Source of the DNA: Deinococcus rhizophilus
GTDB taxonomy: Bacteria; Deinococcota; Deinococci; Deinococcales; Deinococcaceae
Assembly: GCF_030271215.1 (NCBI RefSeq)
Contig: NZ_JASNGB010000047.1
Location: 12,835 to 17,988 of the forward strand
Direction of reading: 5' to 3'
Length of the DNA stretch: 5,154 bases
A model generated the notes under the pieces. That model saw only the letters and a program-made list of their open reading frames with translations. It ran no database searches and was not told where the DNA came from. The position numbers and the translations under genes were made by a program. Below, one piece after another: positions 1 through 5,154 of the stretch; the first letter of the stretch is position 1; each line of letters starts with the position of its first letter.

Positions 1-978
1 CACCCGCGCCCCCGGCGGCAGGTCGACCGGCAGCGGCTCACGGGGCAGGCTGCCGTCCTCCAGCGCCAGCACGAGGTCGGCGCCCTGCGCCAGCGTCACC
101 GCCTGCCGCACGCCCGCCGCCTCCACCTCGTCGCCCGTCTCGCGCAGACCTGCCGTGTCCACCAGGGTCACGGGGACGCCCGCCAGCGAGAGTTGCGCTT
201 CGAGGTAGTCACGGGTGGTGCCGGGAATGGGGGTCACAATGGAGCGTTCGTAACCCAGGAGTGCGTTGAGCAGGCTGCTTTTGCCCGCGTTGGGCCGCCC
301 GATCAGCGCCAGCCGCGCTCCCCGCGTGGCGACCTGCCCGGCGCGGGCGGTGGCGACGAGGGCCGCGAGGTCGGCCCCGGCCTGCGCGAGCGGCACGCCC
401 CGTTCCTCCTCGGGCACGCCTTCCTCGGGGTAATCCAGCATCGCCTGAATCGCGGCCAGGGTGCGGGTCAGGGCCGCCGCGATGCCGCCTACCCGCTCCC
501 CCAGCGCCCCCGACAGCCCCAGTGCCGCCTGCCGCCGGGCGGTGTCGGTGCCCGCGTTGACGAGGTCCAGCACCGCTTCGGCCTGCGCGAGGTCCAGCCG
601 CCCGGCGAGGTAGGCCCGCAGGGTGAATTCACCGGGCCGGGCGGGCCGCGCCCCGAGGTCCAGCGCCCGCGCCAGCACCCGCGCCAGCACCGCCGGGCTG
701 CCGTGCGTCTGGAGTTCGGCCACGTCCTCGCCCGTGTACGAGTGCGGCCCCCGGAAGACCAGGCACAGACCGTCGTCCAGCCGCTCCTCCCCCTGGGCCA
801 CGAATTCCCCGTACAGGAAGCGCCCGCCCCGCGCCCGGCTGGGTTGTCCGCGCCCCCGGAACAGGCCGTCGGCCACCCGCAGGGCGTCCGGCCCGCTCAC
901 CCGCACGATGCCCACCCCCGCGTGGCCGGGGGCAGTGGCGATGGCGGCGATGGTGTCCGAGAGGCCGAGGCGGGTCAC
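1..978 (-). CDS. mnmE: tRNA uridine-5-carboxymethylaminomethyl(34) synthesis GTPase MnmE (N-terminal part, cut by window edge)
   Basis: MnmE is a cytoplasmic GTPase that works with MnmG to place the cmnm5 group on U34 of certain tRNAs. The translation matches the family throughout. The N-terminal folate-binding TrmE domain covers about residues 1-120, with SYTGED near 80-85 and RPGEFTLRA at 114-122. The helical segment starts with LDLAQAEAV at 128-136. The embedded G domain shows G1 GRPNAGKS at 227-234, PGTTRD (G2) at 252-257 and DTAG (G3) at 274-277. These positions agree closely with E. coli MnmE. The G4 NKxD motif and the C-terminal CxGK active-site tail lie beyond the left edge, so 326 of about 450 codons are seen. 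The start is GTG at 978-976: an in-frame TGA at 999-997 leaves no other usual start codon upstream. No Shine-Dalgarno precedes it; a TACCCT box lies 7 nt upstream, suggesting a leaderless mRNA. The frame is intact. Identity is essentially certain. Confidence 0.97.
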   Translation of the reverse strand, partial: MTRLGLSDTIAAIATAPGHAGVGIVRVSGPDALRVADGLFRGRGQPSRARGGRFLYGEFVAQGEERLDDGLCLVFRGPHSYTGEDVAELQTHGSPAVLARVLARALDLGARPARPGEFTLRAYLAGRLDLAQAEAVLDLVNAGTDTARRQAALGLSGALGERVGGIAAALTRTLAAIQAMLDYPEEGVPEEERGVPLAQAGADLAALVATARAGQVATRGARLALIGRPNAGKSSLLNALLGYERSIVTPIPGTTRDYLEAQLSLAGVPVTLVDTAGLRETGDEVEAAGVRQAVTLAQGADLVLALEDGSLPREPLPVDLPPGARV

Positions 979-985
979 GGGGGAG

Positions 986-991
986 AGGGTA
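986..991 (-). promoter_or_regulatory. Putative -10 box of a leaderless mnmE promoter
   Basis: On the minus strand the sequence reads TACCCT, 7 nt (CTCCCCC) before the GTG start of mnmE. It fits TANNNT, the -10 form placed directly before start codons in Deinococcus leaderless genes. There is no G-rich Shine-Dalgarno, which supports leaderless initiation. A -35 at the right distance (TGGTCG, 1014-1009, 17-nt spacer) matches TTGACA at only 3 of 6 positions. Transcription start is inferred at or very near 978. Confidence 0.5.
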
Positions 992-999
992 AGGCTTCA

Positions 1000-1029
1000 G
1001 GCGGTCAGCGACCAGGCGTCAGCAGACCA
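1000..1029 (-). repeat. Imperfect 15-bp tandem direct repeat upstream of mnmE
   Basis: On the plus strand 1000-1014 reads ggcggtcagcgacca and 1015-1029 reads ggcgtcagcagacca. The two adjacent 15-bp units differ by one inserted and one missing base. The pair ends 21 bp before the mnmE start, across the region where a -35 element would sit. It may be an operator-like direct repeat or a chance slippage duplication. Confidence 0.5.
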
Positions 1030-1054
1030 AAGCCCCAGCCAGCGCCGGGGGCTT
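1030..1054 (-). terminator. Weak terminator-like hairpin after the DUF4258 gene
   Basis: On the minus strand AAGCCCC (1054-1048) and GGGGCTT (1036-1030) form a perfect 7-bp stem around an 11-nt loop. It lies 30 nt past the DUF4258 stop codon and ahead of mnmE. The T run is only TTT followed by GG, so intrinsic termination would be weak. It could partly separate the two genes, in line with mnmE having its own promoter. Confidence 0.35.
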
Positions 1055-1084
1055 GCTGTCCTGGTGCCGGTGGCCGGGGGCGGC

Positions 1085-1702
<618 letters not shown>

Positions 1703-1710
1703 GGGCGCAA

Positions 1711-1716
1711 CCTCCC
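1711..1716 (-). promoter_or_regulatory. Shine-Dalgarno of the DUF4258 gene
   Basis: The minus strand reads GGGAGG followed by 8 nt and then ATG at 1702. This strong site fixes the start codon. It contrasts with mnmE, the zinc-motif gene, DUF305 and mscS, which lack such a site. The DUF4258 mRNA therefore probably has a real 5' leader. Confidence 0.8.
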
Positions 1717-1734
1717 GTCAGCCTTCCAGAGTCG

Positions 1735-1756
1735 GGGGGCTGAGATCCGCGCCCCC
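1735..1756 (-). other. Small hairpin in the DUF4258 leader
   Basis: GGGGGC (1756-1751, minus strand) can pair with GCCCCC (1740-1735) around a 10-nt loop. It lies between the terminator-like hairpin and the Shine-Dalgarno. It has no T run and is not a terminator by itself. In such GC-rich DNA a 6-bp stem can arise by chance. Confidence 0.3.
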
Positions 1757-1764
1757 TGAAACGC

Positions 1765-1802
1765 AAAAATCCCCGTCCACACGTCTGGCGTGTTGGTGGG
1801 GA
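1765..1802 (-). terminator. Terminator-like hairpin with T5 tract in the DUF4258 leader (possible attenuator)
   Basis: On the minus strand, 1802-1789 pairs with 1783-1770 around the loop CCAGA. Eleven of 14 positions pair: an outer TCCCC/GGGGA, an inner ACACG/CGTGT and one C-G pair between, with three mismatches. The right arm runs directly into TTTTT (1769-1765). This is the form of an intrinsic terminator. No minus-strand protein gene lies upstream for it to serve. It sits 62 nt before the DUF4258 ATG, so premature termination of that mRNA, or the end of a short independent RNA, is the likely role. Confidence 0.55.
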
Positions 1803-1816
1803 AGGAAGGCGTCGCA

Positions 1817-1829
1817 CCCTGCTTCAGGG
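1817..1829 (-). other. Leader hairpin CCCTG-AAG-CAGGG
   Basis: The minus strand carries a perfect 5-bp stem with a 3-nt loop. With bulges it can be extended by GCA/TGC and GGC/GCC on the outside. It starts near the inferred transcription start of the DUF4258 leader and precedes the terminator-like hairpin by 14 nt. Confidence 0.35.
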
Positions 1830-1838
1830 CATGCGCCG

Positions 1839-1844
1839 AAGATA
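1839..1844 (-). promoter_or_regulatory. Putative extended -10 promoter for the DUF4258 leader
   Basis: The minus strand reads TGC-TATCTT (1847-1839), an extended -10 with TATCTT matching TATAAT at 4 of 6 positions. No -35 is evident. Six nt (CGGCGC) separate it from an ATG at 1832-1830. This is the same spacing as at the leaderless genes in the window, so transcription may start at that ATG and give a leader of about 130 nt before the DUF4258 start codon. Confidence 0.4.
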
Positions 1845-1903
1845 GCACGCGGGGATCGGGGCGCGGGGTGAGGCGCCCGGCAGACGTGAGCGGCAGCACT
1901 TTC

Positions 1904-1909
1904 TAGGCT
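1904..1909 (+). promoter_or_regulatory. Putative -10 box for the GNAT gene
   Basis: TAGGCT fits TANNNT. Seventeen nt upstream lies CAGACG (1881-1886), which shares the GAC core of TTGACA. Transcription would start near 1916 and leave a leader of about 56 nt containing the Shine-Dalgarno at 1960-1964. Confidence 0.4.
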
Positions 1910-1959
1910 GAACGTGATCCTCACCGTCCGCCCCGGCTCCCCGCCCCGTGCTCTCTCCC

Positions 1960-1964
1960 GGAGG
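1960..1964 (+). promoter_or_regulatory. Shine-Dalgarno of the GNAT gene
   Basis: GGAGG with a 7-nt spacer precedes ATG at 1972. It selects this start over the in-frame GTG at 1948, which would overlap the ribosome-binding site and add eight residues. Confidence 0.8.
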
Positions 1965-1971
1965 TCTGTCC

Positions 1972-2835
1972 ATGATCCGCCCCATGCAAGCGACCGATGC
2001 CCCCGATGTGCTGGCCCTGCTGGCCTGGATGGACGATGCCCCCGAGCGCGAGGTCTTCGCGCCCGACGCCCGCGACGAGCAGGAGTTGCGCGGCGAGTGC
2101 GAGGACCGGGTCTGCCTCGTCGCGGAGGACATGGACGGCGCGGTACAGGCCTACTGCGGCCTCGCGCCCTTCCGGGACGGACTGGTGCTGGAAGGGCCGC
2201 TGGGGGACGGCGACCTGCCCGGGCTGCTCGCGCGGGCGGTGGAGCGGGCCGACGGGCTGCCCGTCTACGCCTTCGCGGCCCGCGACAACCTCGGGGCGCG
2301 GGAGGCGCTGGAGGCGTGCGGCTTCACGCCCATGCACACCACCGACTTCTACACGGCGCGGGTGGCTGACCTGGCCCGCCATGCCCGCATTCCGCAGGGG
2401 TACGCGGCGACGGAACACCTTGCCCCGGCCGCCTACCGCGCCCTGTACCGCGCCGCCGAGGACGGCTGGGCGGGCCGTCTGGAATGGACCGACGCCGACT
2501 TGCAGGCCCATTTCGCCCGCGAGGACGTGCGGCTGGTCGCTCTGACCCGCGCCGGGCAGCCCGCCGGATTCGCCGAGCTGGAGCTGAACACGGAAGCCTC
2601 GCGGGCCGACCTGACCTATCTCGCCGTCCATCCCGCCGAGCGGGGGCAGGGCCTGGGCCGGGTGCTGCTGGCCCTGGCCGCCGCCGAGGCCGCCGCCTTT
2701 CCCGAACTGCGCGACCTGCGGGTCCGTGCCCACGACCACGCCCGCCCCGCCCGCGCCCTCTACGCCCACGCGGGCCTGATCCACTGCCGCTCGGTGGTGA
2801 CCTACCTGCGCGACGACACGGAGGGGGAGGCGTAG
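1972..2835 (+). CDS. Tandem GNAT-family N-acetyltransferase
   Basis: This 287-residue protein is about twice the length of a single GNAT domain. The C-terminal half (about 141-280) is a clear GNAT domain. It has an LTYLAVHP strand (214-221), the acetyl-CoA pyrophosphate-binding loop R-G-Q-G-L-G (224-229), then a helix, and a final ARALYAHAGL segment (259-269) typical of motif B. The N-terminal half (1-130) begins IRPMQATDAPDVLAL, as GNAT domains do, and ends with NLGAREALEACGFTP (106-120), again like motif B. It lacks a recognisable Q/R-x-x-G-x-G loop, so it is probably a degenerate copy that does not bind acetyl-CoA. Known GNATs acylate amines on small molecules, peptides or proteins; the substrate here cannot be read from sequence. 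The gene is divergent from DUF4258 and followed by a terminator-like hairpin, suggesting a single-gene unit. Confidence 0.93.
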   Translation: MIRPMQATDAPDVLALLAWMDDAPEREVFAPDARDEQELRGECEDRVCLVAEDMDGAVQAYCGLAPFRDGLVLEGPLGDGDLPGLLARAVERADGLPVYAFAARDNLGAREALEACGFTPMHTTDFYTARVADLARHARIPQGYAATEHLAPAAYRALYRAAEDGWAGRLEWTDADLQAHFAREDVRLVALTRAGQPAGFAELELNTEASRADLTYLAVHPAERGQGLGRVLLALAAAEAAAFPELRDLRVRAHDHARPARALYAHAGLIHCRSVVTYLRDDTEGEA

Positions 2836-2844
2836 CACAGGCGG

Positions 2845-2880
2845 AGCCTTGGGCAGAGACATCTTGCCCGCACGGCTTTT
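2845..2880 (+). terminator. Possible intrinsic terminator after the GNAT gene
   Basis: An inner stem GGGCA (2851-2855)/TGCCC (2865-2869) and an outer stem AGCC (2845-2848)/GGCT (2874-2877) enclose a 9-nt loop, with unpaired TT and GCAC between the stems. It ends in a TTTT run (2877-2880). It begins 9 nt past the GNAT stop codon. The internal loop makes it weaker than a classic terminator. Confidence 0.45.
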
Positions 2881-2908
2881 CCCCACATTCCCCTCACCCC
2901 GCCTCCTC

Positions 2909-2914
2909 TAGCCT
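2909..2914 (+). promoter_or_regulatory. Putative -10 box of a leaderless promoter for the zinc-motif gene
   Basis: TAGCCT (TANNNT) lies 8 nt before ATG at 2923. The upstream sequence is pyrimidine-rich and contains no Shine-Dalgarno. No convincing -35 is visible. Confidence 0.5.
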
Positions 2915-2922
2915 GACCGCCT

Positions 2923-3240
2923 ATGGGCAAACGTGACCGCCAGGGCCCCCGGCCCGCCTACGTGACGCTGCGCGACCTGCCCGGCACCCGGCTGATGTTC
3001 TGGGTGGTGGGCGAGTGCCCCTACTGCGCGGAGCGGCACCTGCACCCGGCGGGAAACCTCCGCACCGCCGATCCCGGCGAGCGGCTGGGCGAGCATACGG
3101 CCCCCTGTGACCCCACCCTCACCTATGAACTGCAACTGCCGCCCCGCCCCAAGAAGAAGTCGGGCAAGCAGGCCCGCCGCAAGGAACGCCGTGAGGGAAA
3201 GGCTCCGGCACTCGATGAGCTGAGCTGGGACGACGAGTAG
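2923..3240 (+). CDS. Small protein with a probable Cys/His zinc-binding motif
   Basis: This 105-residue protein belongs to no family I can name. It has C32-P-Y-C35, then H39-x-H41, and later H58-x3-C62. This resembles short CPxC...HxH...C zinc proteins seen in high-GC bacteria and phages. Likely ligands are C32, C35, C62 and one of the histidines. After the knuckle comes a strongly basic stretch (PKKKSGKQARRKERR, 76-90) and an acidic end (LDELSWDDE). The basic segment suggests contact with nucleic acid, which is inference. A CPYC pair can also be a redox motif, but there is no thioredoxin fold context. The ATG start is the first in frame after a TAGCCT box 8 nt upstream, with no Shine-Dalgarno. 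It is probably transcribed separately from the GNAT gene and ends ahead of a strong hairpin. Confidence 0.8.
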   Translation: MGKRDRQGPRPAYVTLRDLPGTRLMFWVVGECPYCAERHLHPAGNLRTADPGERLGEHTAPCDPTLTYELQLPPRPKKKSGKQARRKERREGKAPALDELSWDDE

Positions 3241-3255
3241 GGCGCAGGCCAGGGG

Positions 3256-3292
3256 GAGACGGACGCGGGGAAGTGCCCTCCGCGTCCGTGTC
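3256..3292. terminator. Strong inverted repeat between convergent genes (possible bidirectional terminator)
   Basis: ACGGACGCGG (3259-3268) and CCGCGTCCGT (3280-3289) form a perfect 10-bp stem around an 11-nt loop. Two more pairs follow beyond a single G-G mismatch. It occupies the 61-bp gap between the zinc-motif gene (plus) and the DUF305 gene (minus), the usual place for a shared terminator. No T run follows on either strand, so Rho-independent release would be inefficient. Confidence 0.5.
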
Positions 3293-3301
3293 GTCTGGGC
3301 T

Positions 3302-3916
3302 TCAGTGACCCCCGTGCTCCCCGCCCTGCGCCGCTTCCGGTGGGGGCGGCAGGCTCTCCCCGCGCCGCGCGAGCAGGTCTTCCATCAGGCGAATCTCGCC
3401 GCCCTGGGTGGCCTGAATCTGCCGGGCGAGGGTGCGGACCTCCGGGCGAATCCGGTCCCCGAGGGCGGGCTCGACCATCGCCAGGGCGCCCTGGTGGTGG
3501 CGAATCATCAGCCGCAGGAAATGGGCCTCGGCGTCCGCGACGGGCAGGGTGTCAAGCTGGTTCAGCTCTTCCGGGGTCGCCATGCCCATCATGCGGGCGT
3601 GCTCGGCGCTCATGCCCTTGCCGCCCCACGGGAGGCCCCAGAGGGTCAGCCAGCCGCGCATCTGCCCGATCTGCTCCTGCTGCGAGAGCACGATGTCCAG
3701 CGTCAGGGAACTCAGGGTGCGGTCCTGGGTCCGCCCGCGCAGGCGGGTCGCCATGTCCACCGCCTGCGCGTGGTGCTGGGTCATCTCGCGCACGAAGCGC
3801 ACCTCCGGGCTGCTCTCGGCGGGGGTGCCGGAGCGCGAGGTCAGCGCGAGCGCGGCGGCCAGCAGCGCGGCGGCAGCCAGGGCGAACGCGGCGAGCAGGG
3901 CGGGTCGGCGGGTCAT
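3302..3916 (-). CDS. DUF305 family membrane-anchored protein
   Basis: The product has 204 residues. An uncleaved or cleavable N-terminal signal/anchor (about 5-26, almost all Ala and Leu after MTRR) puts the rest outside the cytoplasm; no lipobox cysteine is present. The DUF305 domain, a ferritin-like helical bundle, spans about 36-185. Its hallmarks are FVREMTQHHAQAVDMA (41-56), the MMGMATPEEL segment (109-118), FLRLMIRHHQGALAM (133-147) and QGGEIRLMEDLL (171-182). The paired histidines H48-H49 and H140-H141 with nearby methionines are candidate metal ligands. Some DUF305 proteins, such as cyanobacterial CopM, bind copper; a copper role here is inference. The tail GGEHGGH adds further possible ligands. 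The ATG at 3916 is supported by TATACT 7 nt upstream. The reading frame is open far upstream, but only this start yields a signal sequence. The gene is divergent from mscS. Confidence 0.93.
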   Translation of the reverse strand: MTRRPALLAAFALAAAALLAAALALTSRSGTPAESSPEVRFVREMTQHHAQAVDMATRLRGRTQDRTLSSLTLDIVLSQQEQIGQMRGWLTLWGLPWGGKGMSAEHARMMGMATPEELNQLDTLPVADAEAHFLRLMIRHHQGALAMVEPALGDRIRPEVRTLARQIQATQGGEIRLMEDLLARRGESLPPPPEAAQGGEHGGH

Positions 3917-3923
3917 GGCCCGG

Positions 3924-3929
3924 AGTATA
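3924..3929 (-). promoter_or_regulatory. -10 box of a leaderless promoter for the DUF305 gene
   Basis: The minus strand reads TATACT, five of six matches to TATAAT, 7 nt (CCGGGCC) before the ATG at 3916. It is the best -10 in the window and stands out in otherwise GC-rich sequence. There is no Shine-Dalgarno between it and the start codon, and no -35 is evident. Confidence 0.65.
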
Positions 3930-3988
3930 GGGAGGGGGGTCGGGGGCGGTGGTCCCCGCTGGCCCCGGCCTCCTTCCCCGGCCCCCGG

Positions 3989-3994
3989 TACACT
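3989..3994 (+). promoter_or_regulatory. -10 box of a leaderless promoter for the MscS gene
   Basis: TACACT lies 6 nt (TCCTCC) before ATG at 4001. The spacer is pyrimidine-rich and cannot act as a Shine-Dalgarno, so the mRNA probably begins at the start codon. No clear -35 is seen. Confidence 0.6.
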
Positions 3995-4000
3995 TCCTCC

Positions 4001-5104
4001 ATGACGGGCGACGTGAACACCTCGCGGCTGCTGGGGCTGGACGCGCTGTGGGCGGCGCTGCAAGACACCTGGCGCGAGGTGGAGCGGGCGCTGGCCGCCT
4101 ACGGCGCGAATGCCCTGATCGCCCTGGGACTGGTGCTGGTGTACGCCCTGATGTTCCGGCTGGCGTCGCGGGCAGGGCAGGCGCTGGTGCAGCGGCTGGT
4201 GCGGCCGGACGCGCAGGGAACGGTGGGCCACCTGCTGCGCACCGTGCTGCGGCTGACCTTCGGGCTGCTGGTGGTGCTGTCGGTGGGGGCGCTCTTTCCG
4301 GGGCTGTCGAACTGGAGCCGCCCGGTGTTCCGGGCTTACCTGCTGCTGCTGCTGCTGTTCGTGGGCTGGAGCGCCGTGTCGCACCTGCTGCGGGTGGAGG
4401 CCGACCGCTTCGACCTCGACGCCAGCCTGCGGCTGCTGGCCCGCAACCTCACGCGGGCGGTGTGGGTGCTGGTGGGCCTCTACCTCGTGTCGGCGCAGTT
4501 CGGCATGGATCTGTTGCCCATCCTGGGAGGGCTGGGGGTGGTGGGGCTGGCGGTGGGCTTTGCCGCGCAGGACATCCTCGCCAACCTGATCAGCGGGGTG
4601 ACGCTGCTGCTCGACCGCCCTTTCCGCATCGGGGACTGGATTCGCACCGAGGACCACGAGGGCCAGGTCGCGGGCCTGACCCTGCGGACCACCCGGCTGC
4701 GGACCCGCGACGGCGAATACGTCAGCATTCCCAACAAGGACGTGGCGGGCGCGGTCGTCGAGAACCTGACGGTGGGCGGGCGGCTGCGGCTCAACATCCC
4801 GCTGGGGGTCGCCTACGAGGGCGGGGTGGAGCGGGCGCGGGCCGCGCTGCTGCCCGTCCTCCAGACCTTTCCCGGCGTGCTGGACGACCCCCCGCCCGTG
4901 GTCCTCGTGCAGGAGCTGGAGGAAAGCCGGGTGCGGCTGCTGCTGCGCTTCTGGATCGGCGCCGAGGGGGTGGCGAGCTACCCGGTGACCCGCATGCGCG
5001 TGCTGGAGGCCGCCCGCGCCGCCCTGGACGCGGCGGGCCTGGAGGTGGCCTACCCCCGGATGCGGGTGCAGCTCGACCCGCCCCCGGAGGCGCATGCCGA
5101 CTGA
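4001..5104 (+). CDS. MscS-family small-conductance mechanosensitive ion channel
   Basis: This 367-residue inner-membrane channel would open under membrane tension to release solutes during osmotic downshock. Hydrophobic segments lie at about 36-56, 78-99, 108-130, 147-165 and the pore helix region 170-204. The pore segment reads GGLGVVGLAVGFAAQ-DILANLISGV, the small-residue helix packing typical of MscS TM3, followed by the signature DRPFRIGDWI (205-214). The cytoplasmic beta domain follows with EGQVAGLTLRTTRLRT (220-235), DGEYVSIPNKDV (237-248) and the N of VENL (253-256). The alpha/beta C-terminal domain ends near 358. E. coli MscS has 286 residues and three membrane helices; this form has about two more, as in many YbdG/YnaI-like or actinobacterial homologues. 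The ATG at 4001 follows a TACACT box by 6 nt. The open frame reaches back to 3305, but that stretch is antisense to DUF305. The next gene overlaps its end. Confidence 0.95.
   Translation: MTGDVNTSRLLGLDALWAALQDTWREVERALAAYGANALIALGLVLVYALMFRLASRAGQALVQRLVRPDAQGTVGHLLRTVLRLTFGLLVVLSVGALFPGLSNWSRPVFRAYLLLLLLFVGWSAVSHLLRVEADRFDLDASLRLLARNLTRAVWVLVGLYLVSAQFGMDLLPILGGLGVVGLAVGFAAQDILANLISGVTLLLDRPFRIGDWIRTEDHEGQVAGLTLRTTRLRTRDGEYVSIPNKDVAGAVVENLTVGGRLRLNIPLGVAYEGGVERARAALLPVLQTFPGVLDDPPPVVLVQELEESRVRLLLRFWIGAEGVASYPVTRMRVLEAARAALDAAGLEVAYPRMRVQLDPPPEAHAD
5086..5090 (+). promoter_or_regulatory. Possible Shine-Dalgarno of the gene starting at 5094
   Basis: GGAGG lies inside the end of mscS, only 3 nt before ATG at 5094. 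The spacing is shorter than usual (5-9 nt), so initiation may rely on ribosomes finishing mscS. Confidence 0.35.
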
Positions 5105-5154
5105 GCGCAGGCGGGGCGCCCTGGAAGGTGCGGCCATCGGCGCGGCCCTGGGGG
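5094..5154 (+). CDS. N-terminal fragment of a downstream gene, possibly an ADP-ribosylglycohydrolase family protein
   Basis: From ATG at 5094 an open frame runs to the window edge and gives 20 residues, MPTERRRGALEGAAIGAALG. It overlaps the last 11 nt of mscS in a different frame, a common sign of translational coupling in an operon. The R-x-R-G-A-L-x-G-A-A-I-G-x-A-L-G pattern resembles the first helix of ADP-ribosylglycohydrolases, whose families often start with R.GALLGLAIGDALG. Those enzymes remove ADP-ribose from proteins or small molecules. Only the first helix is visible, and the metal-binding residues would lie outside the window. A glycine-zipper membrane protein is an alternative. 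The gene call is moderate; the family call is weak. Confidence 0.45.
   Translation, partial: MPTERRRGALEGAAIGAALG

Noticed and set aside
1799..1829. GGGGAAGGAAGGC followed by a hairpin, recalling the SRP RNA GGAAGGAAGC loop
   Set aside because: The flanking sequences do not form the SRP domain IV helix, and the CAGG-type element that should precede the loop lies after it. No SRP RNA can be supported.
1703..1971. A tRNA or other known structured RNA in the divergent intergenic region
   Set aside because: I found no cloverleaf, no T-loop GTTCRANNC box and no CCA end. Only the leader hairpins described are supported.
1914..2369. A leaderless GTG start 4 nt after TAGGCT, opening a 151-codon plus-strand frame
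   Set aside because: The 4-nt spacing is shorter than at the other leaderless genes, and the product is low-complexity Arg/Gly/Ala from the wrong frame of the GNAT gene. TAGGCT better serves the GNAT mRNA.
1921..2886. A 321-codon minus-strand open frame over the GNAT gene
   Set aside because: It is Gly/Gln/Val-rich antisense with no motif, while the plus strand encodes a clear GNAT protein.
3305..4000. Upstream extension of the mscS frame to 3305
   Set aside because: This stretch is antisense to DUF305, adds no MscS domain, and the ATG at 4001 has a -10 box 6 nt upstream.
3302..5137. A 611-codon minus-strand open frame spanning mscS antisense and DUF305
   Set aside because: Only the last 204 codons are the DUF305 gene. 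The upstream part is low-complexity Gln/His/Pro/Arg-rich antisense of mscS, as expected when GC-rich third positions are read on the other strand. TATACT before the internal ATG at 3916 marks the true start.

Overview
The window is very GC-rich (roughly 70% or more) and densely coding. It fits a Deinococcus-type chromosome. The basis is GC content, gene content typical of that group (DUF4258 protein, DUF305 protein, small zinc-motif protein), and a recurring promoter layout in which a TANNNT -10 box sits 6-8 nt upstream of the start codon with no Shine-Dalgarno, as described for leaderless mRNAs in Deinococcus. The genus is an inference. No mobile element, CRISPR array, tRNA or rRNA was seen.

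Layout, left to right. (1) 1-978, minus: the N-terminal 326 codons of mnmE, the tRNA-modification GTPase; the gene runs off the left edge. (2) 1085-1702, minus: a DUF4258-domain protein with a basic C-terminal tail, reading toward mnmE. (3) 1703-1971: a 269-bp divergent intergenic region. It holds a putative GNAT promoter (plus) and, on the minus strand, a structured leader for the DUF4258 gene: an extended -10, a possible leaderless three-codon ORF, a small hairpin, and a terminator-like hairpin followed by five T. (4) 1972-2835, plus: a tandem GNAT acetyltransferase, followed by a possible terminator. (5) 2923-3240, plus: a small protein with a probable zinc knuckle. (6) A strong hairpin at 3256-3292 between convergent genes. 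(7) 3302-3916, minus: a membrane-anchored DUF305 protein. (8) 4001-5104, plus: an MscS-family mechanosensitive channel, divergent from DUF305 across 84 bp. (9) From 5094: the start of another gene, overlapping the end of mscS and possibly an ADP-ribosylglycohydrolase.

The genes do not form one obvious pathway. MnmE (with MnmG, not in the window) modifies tRNA wobble uridines. The MscS and DUF305 products are both envelope proteins and share a divergent promoter region. The GNAT and zinc-motif proteins have no assignable substrate. I see no clear new defence or mobile system. The most interesting material is regulatory: the repeated leaderless promoter geometry and the attenuator-like leader of the DUF4258 gene.
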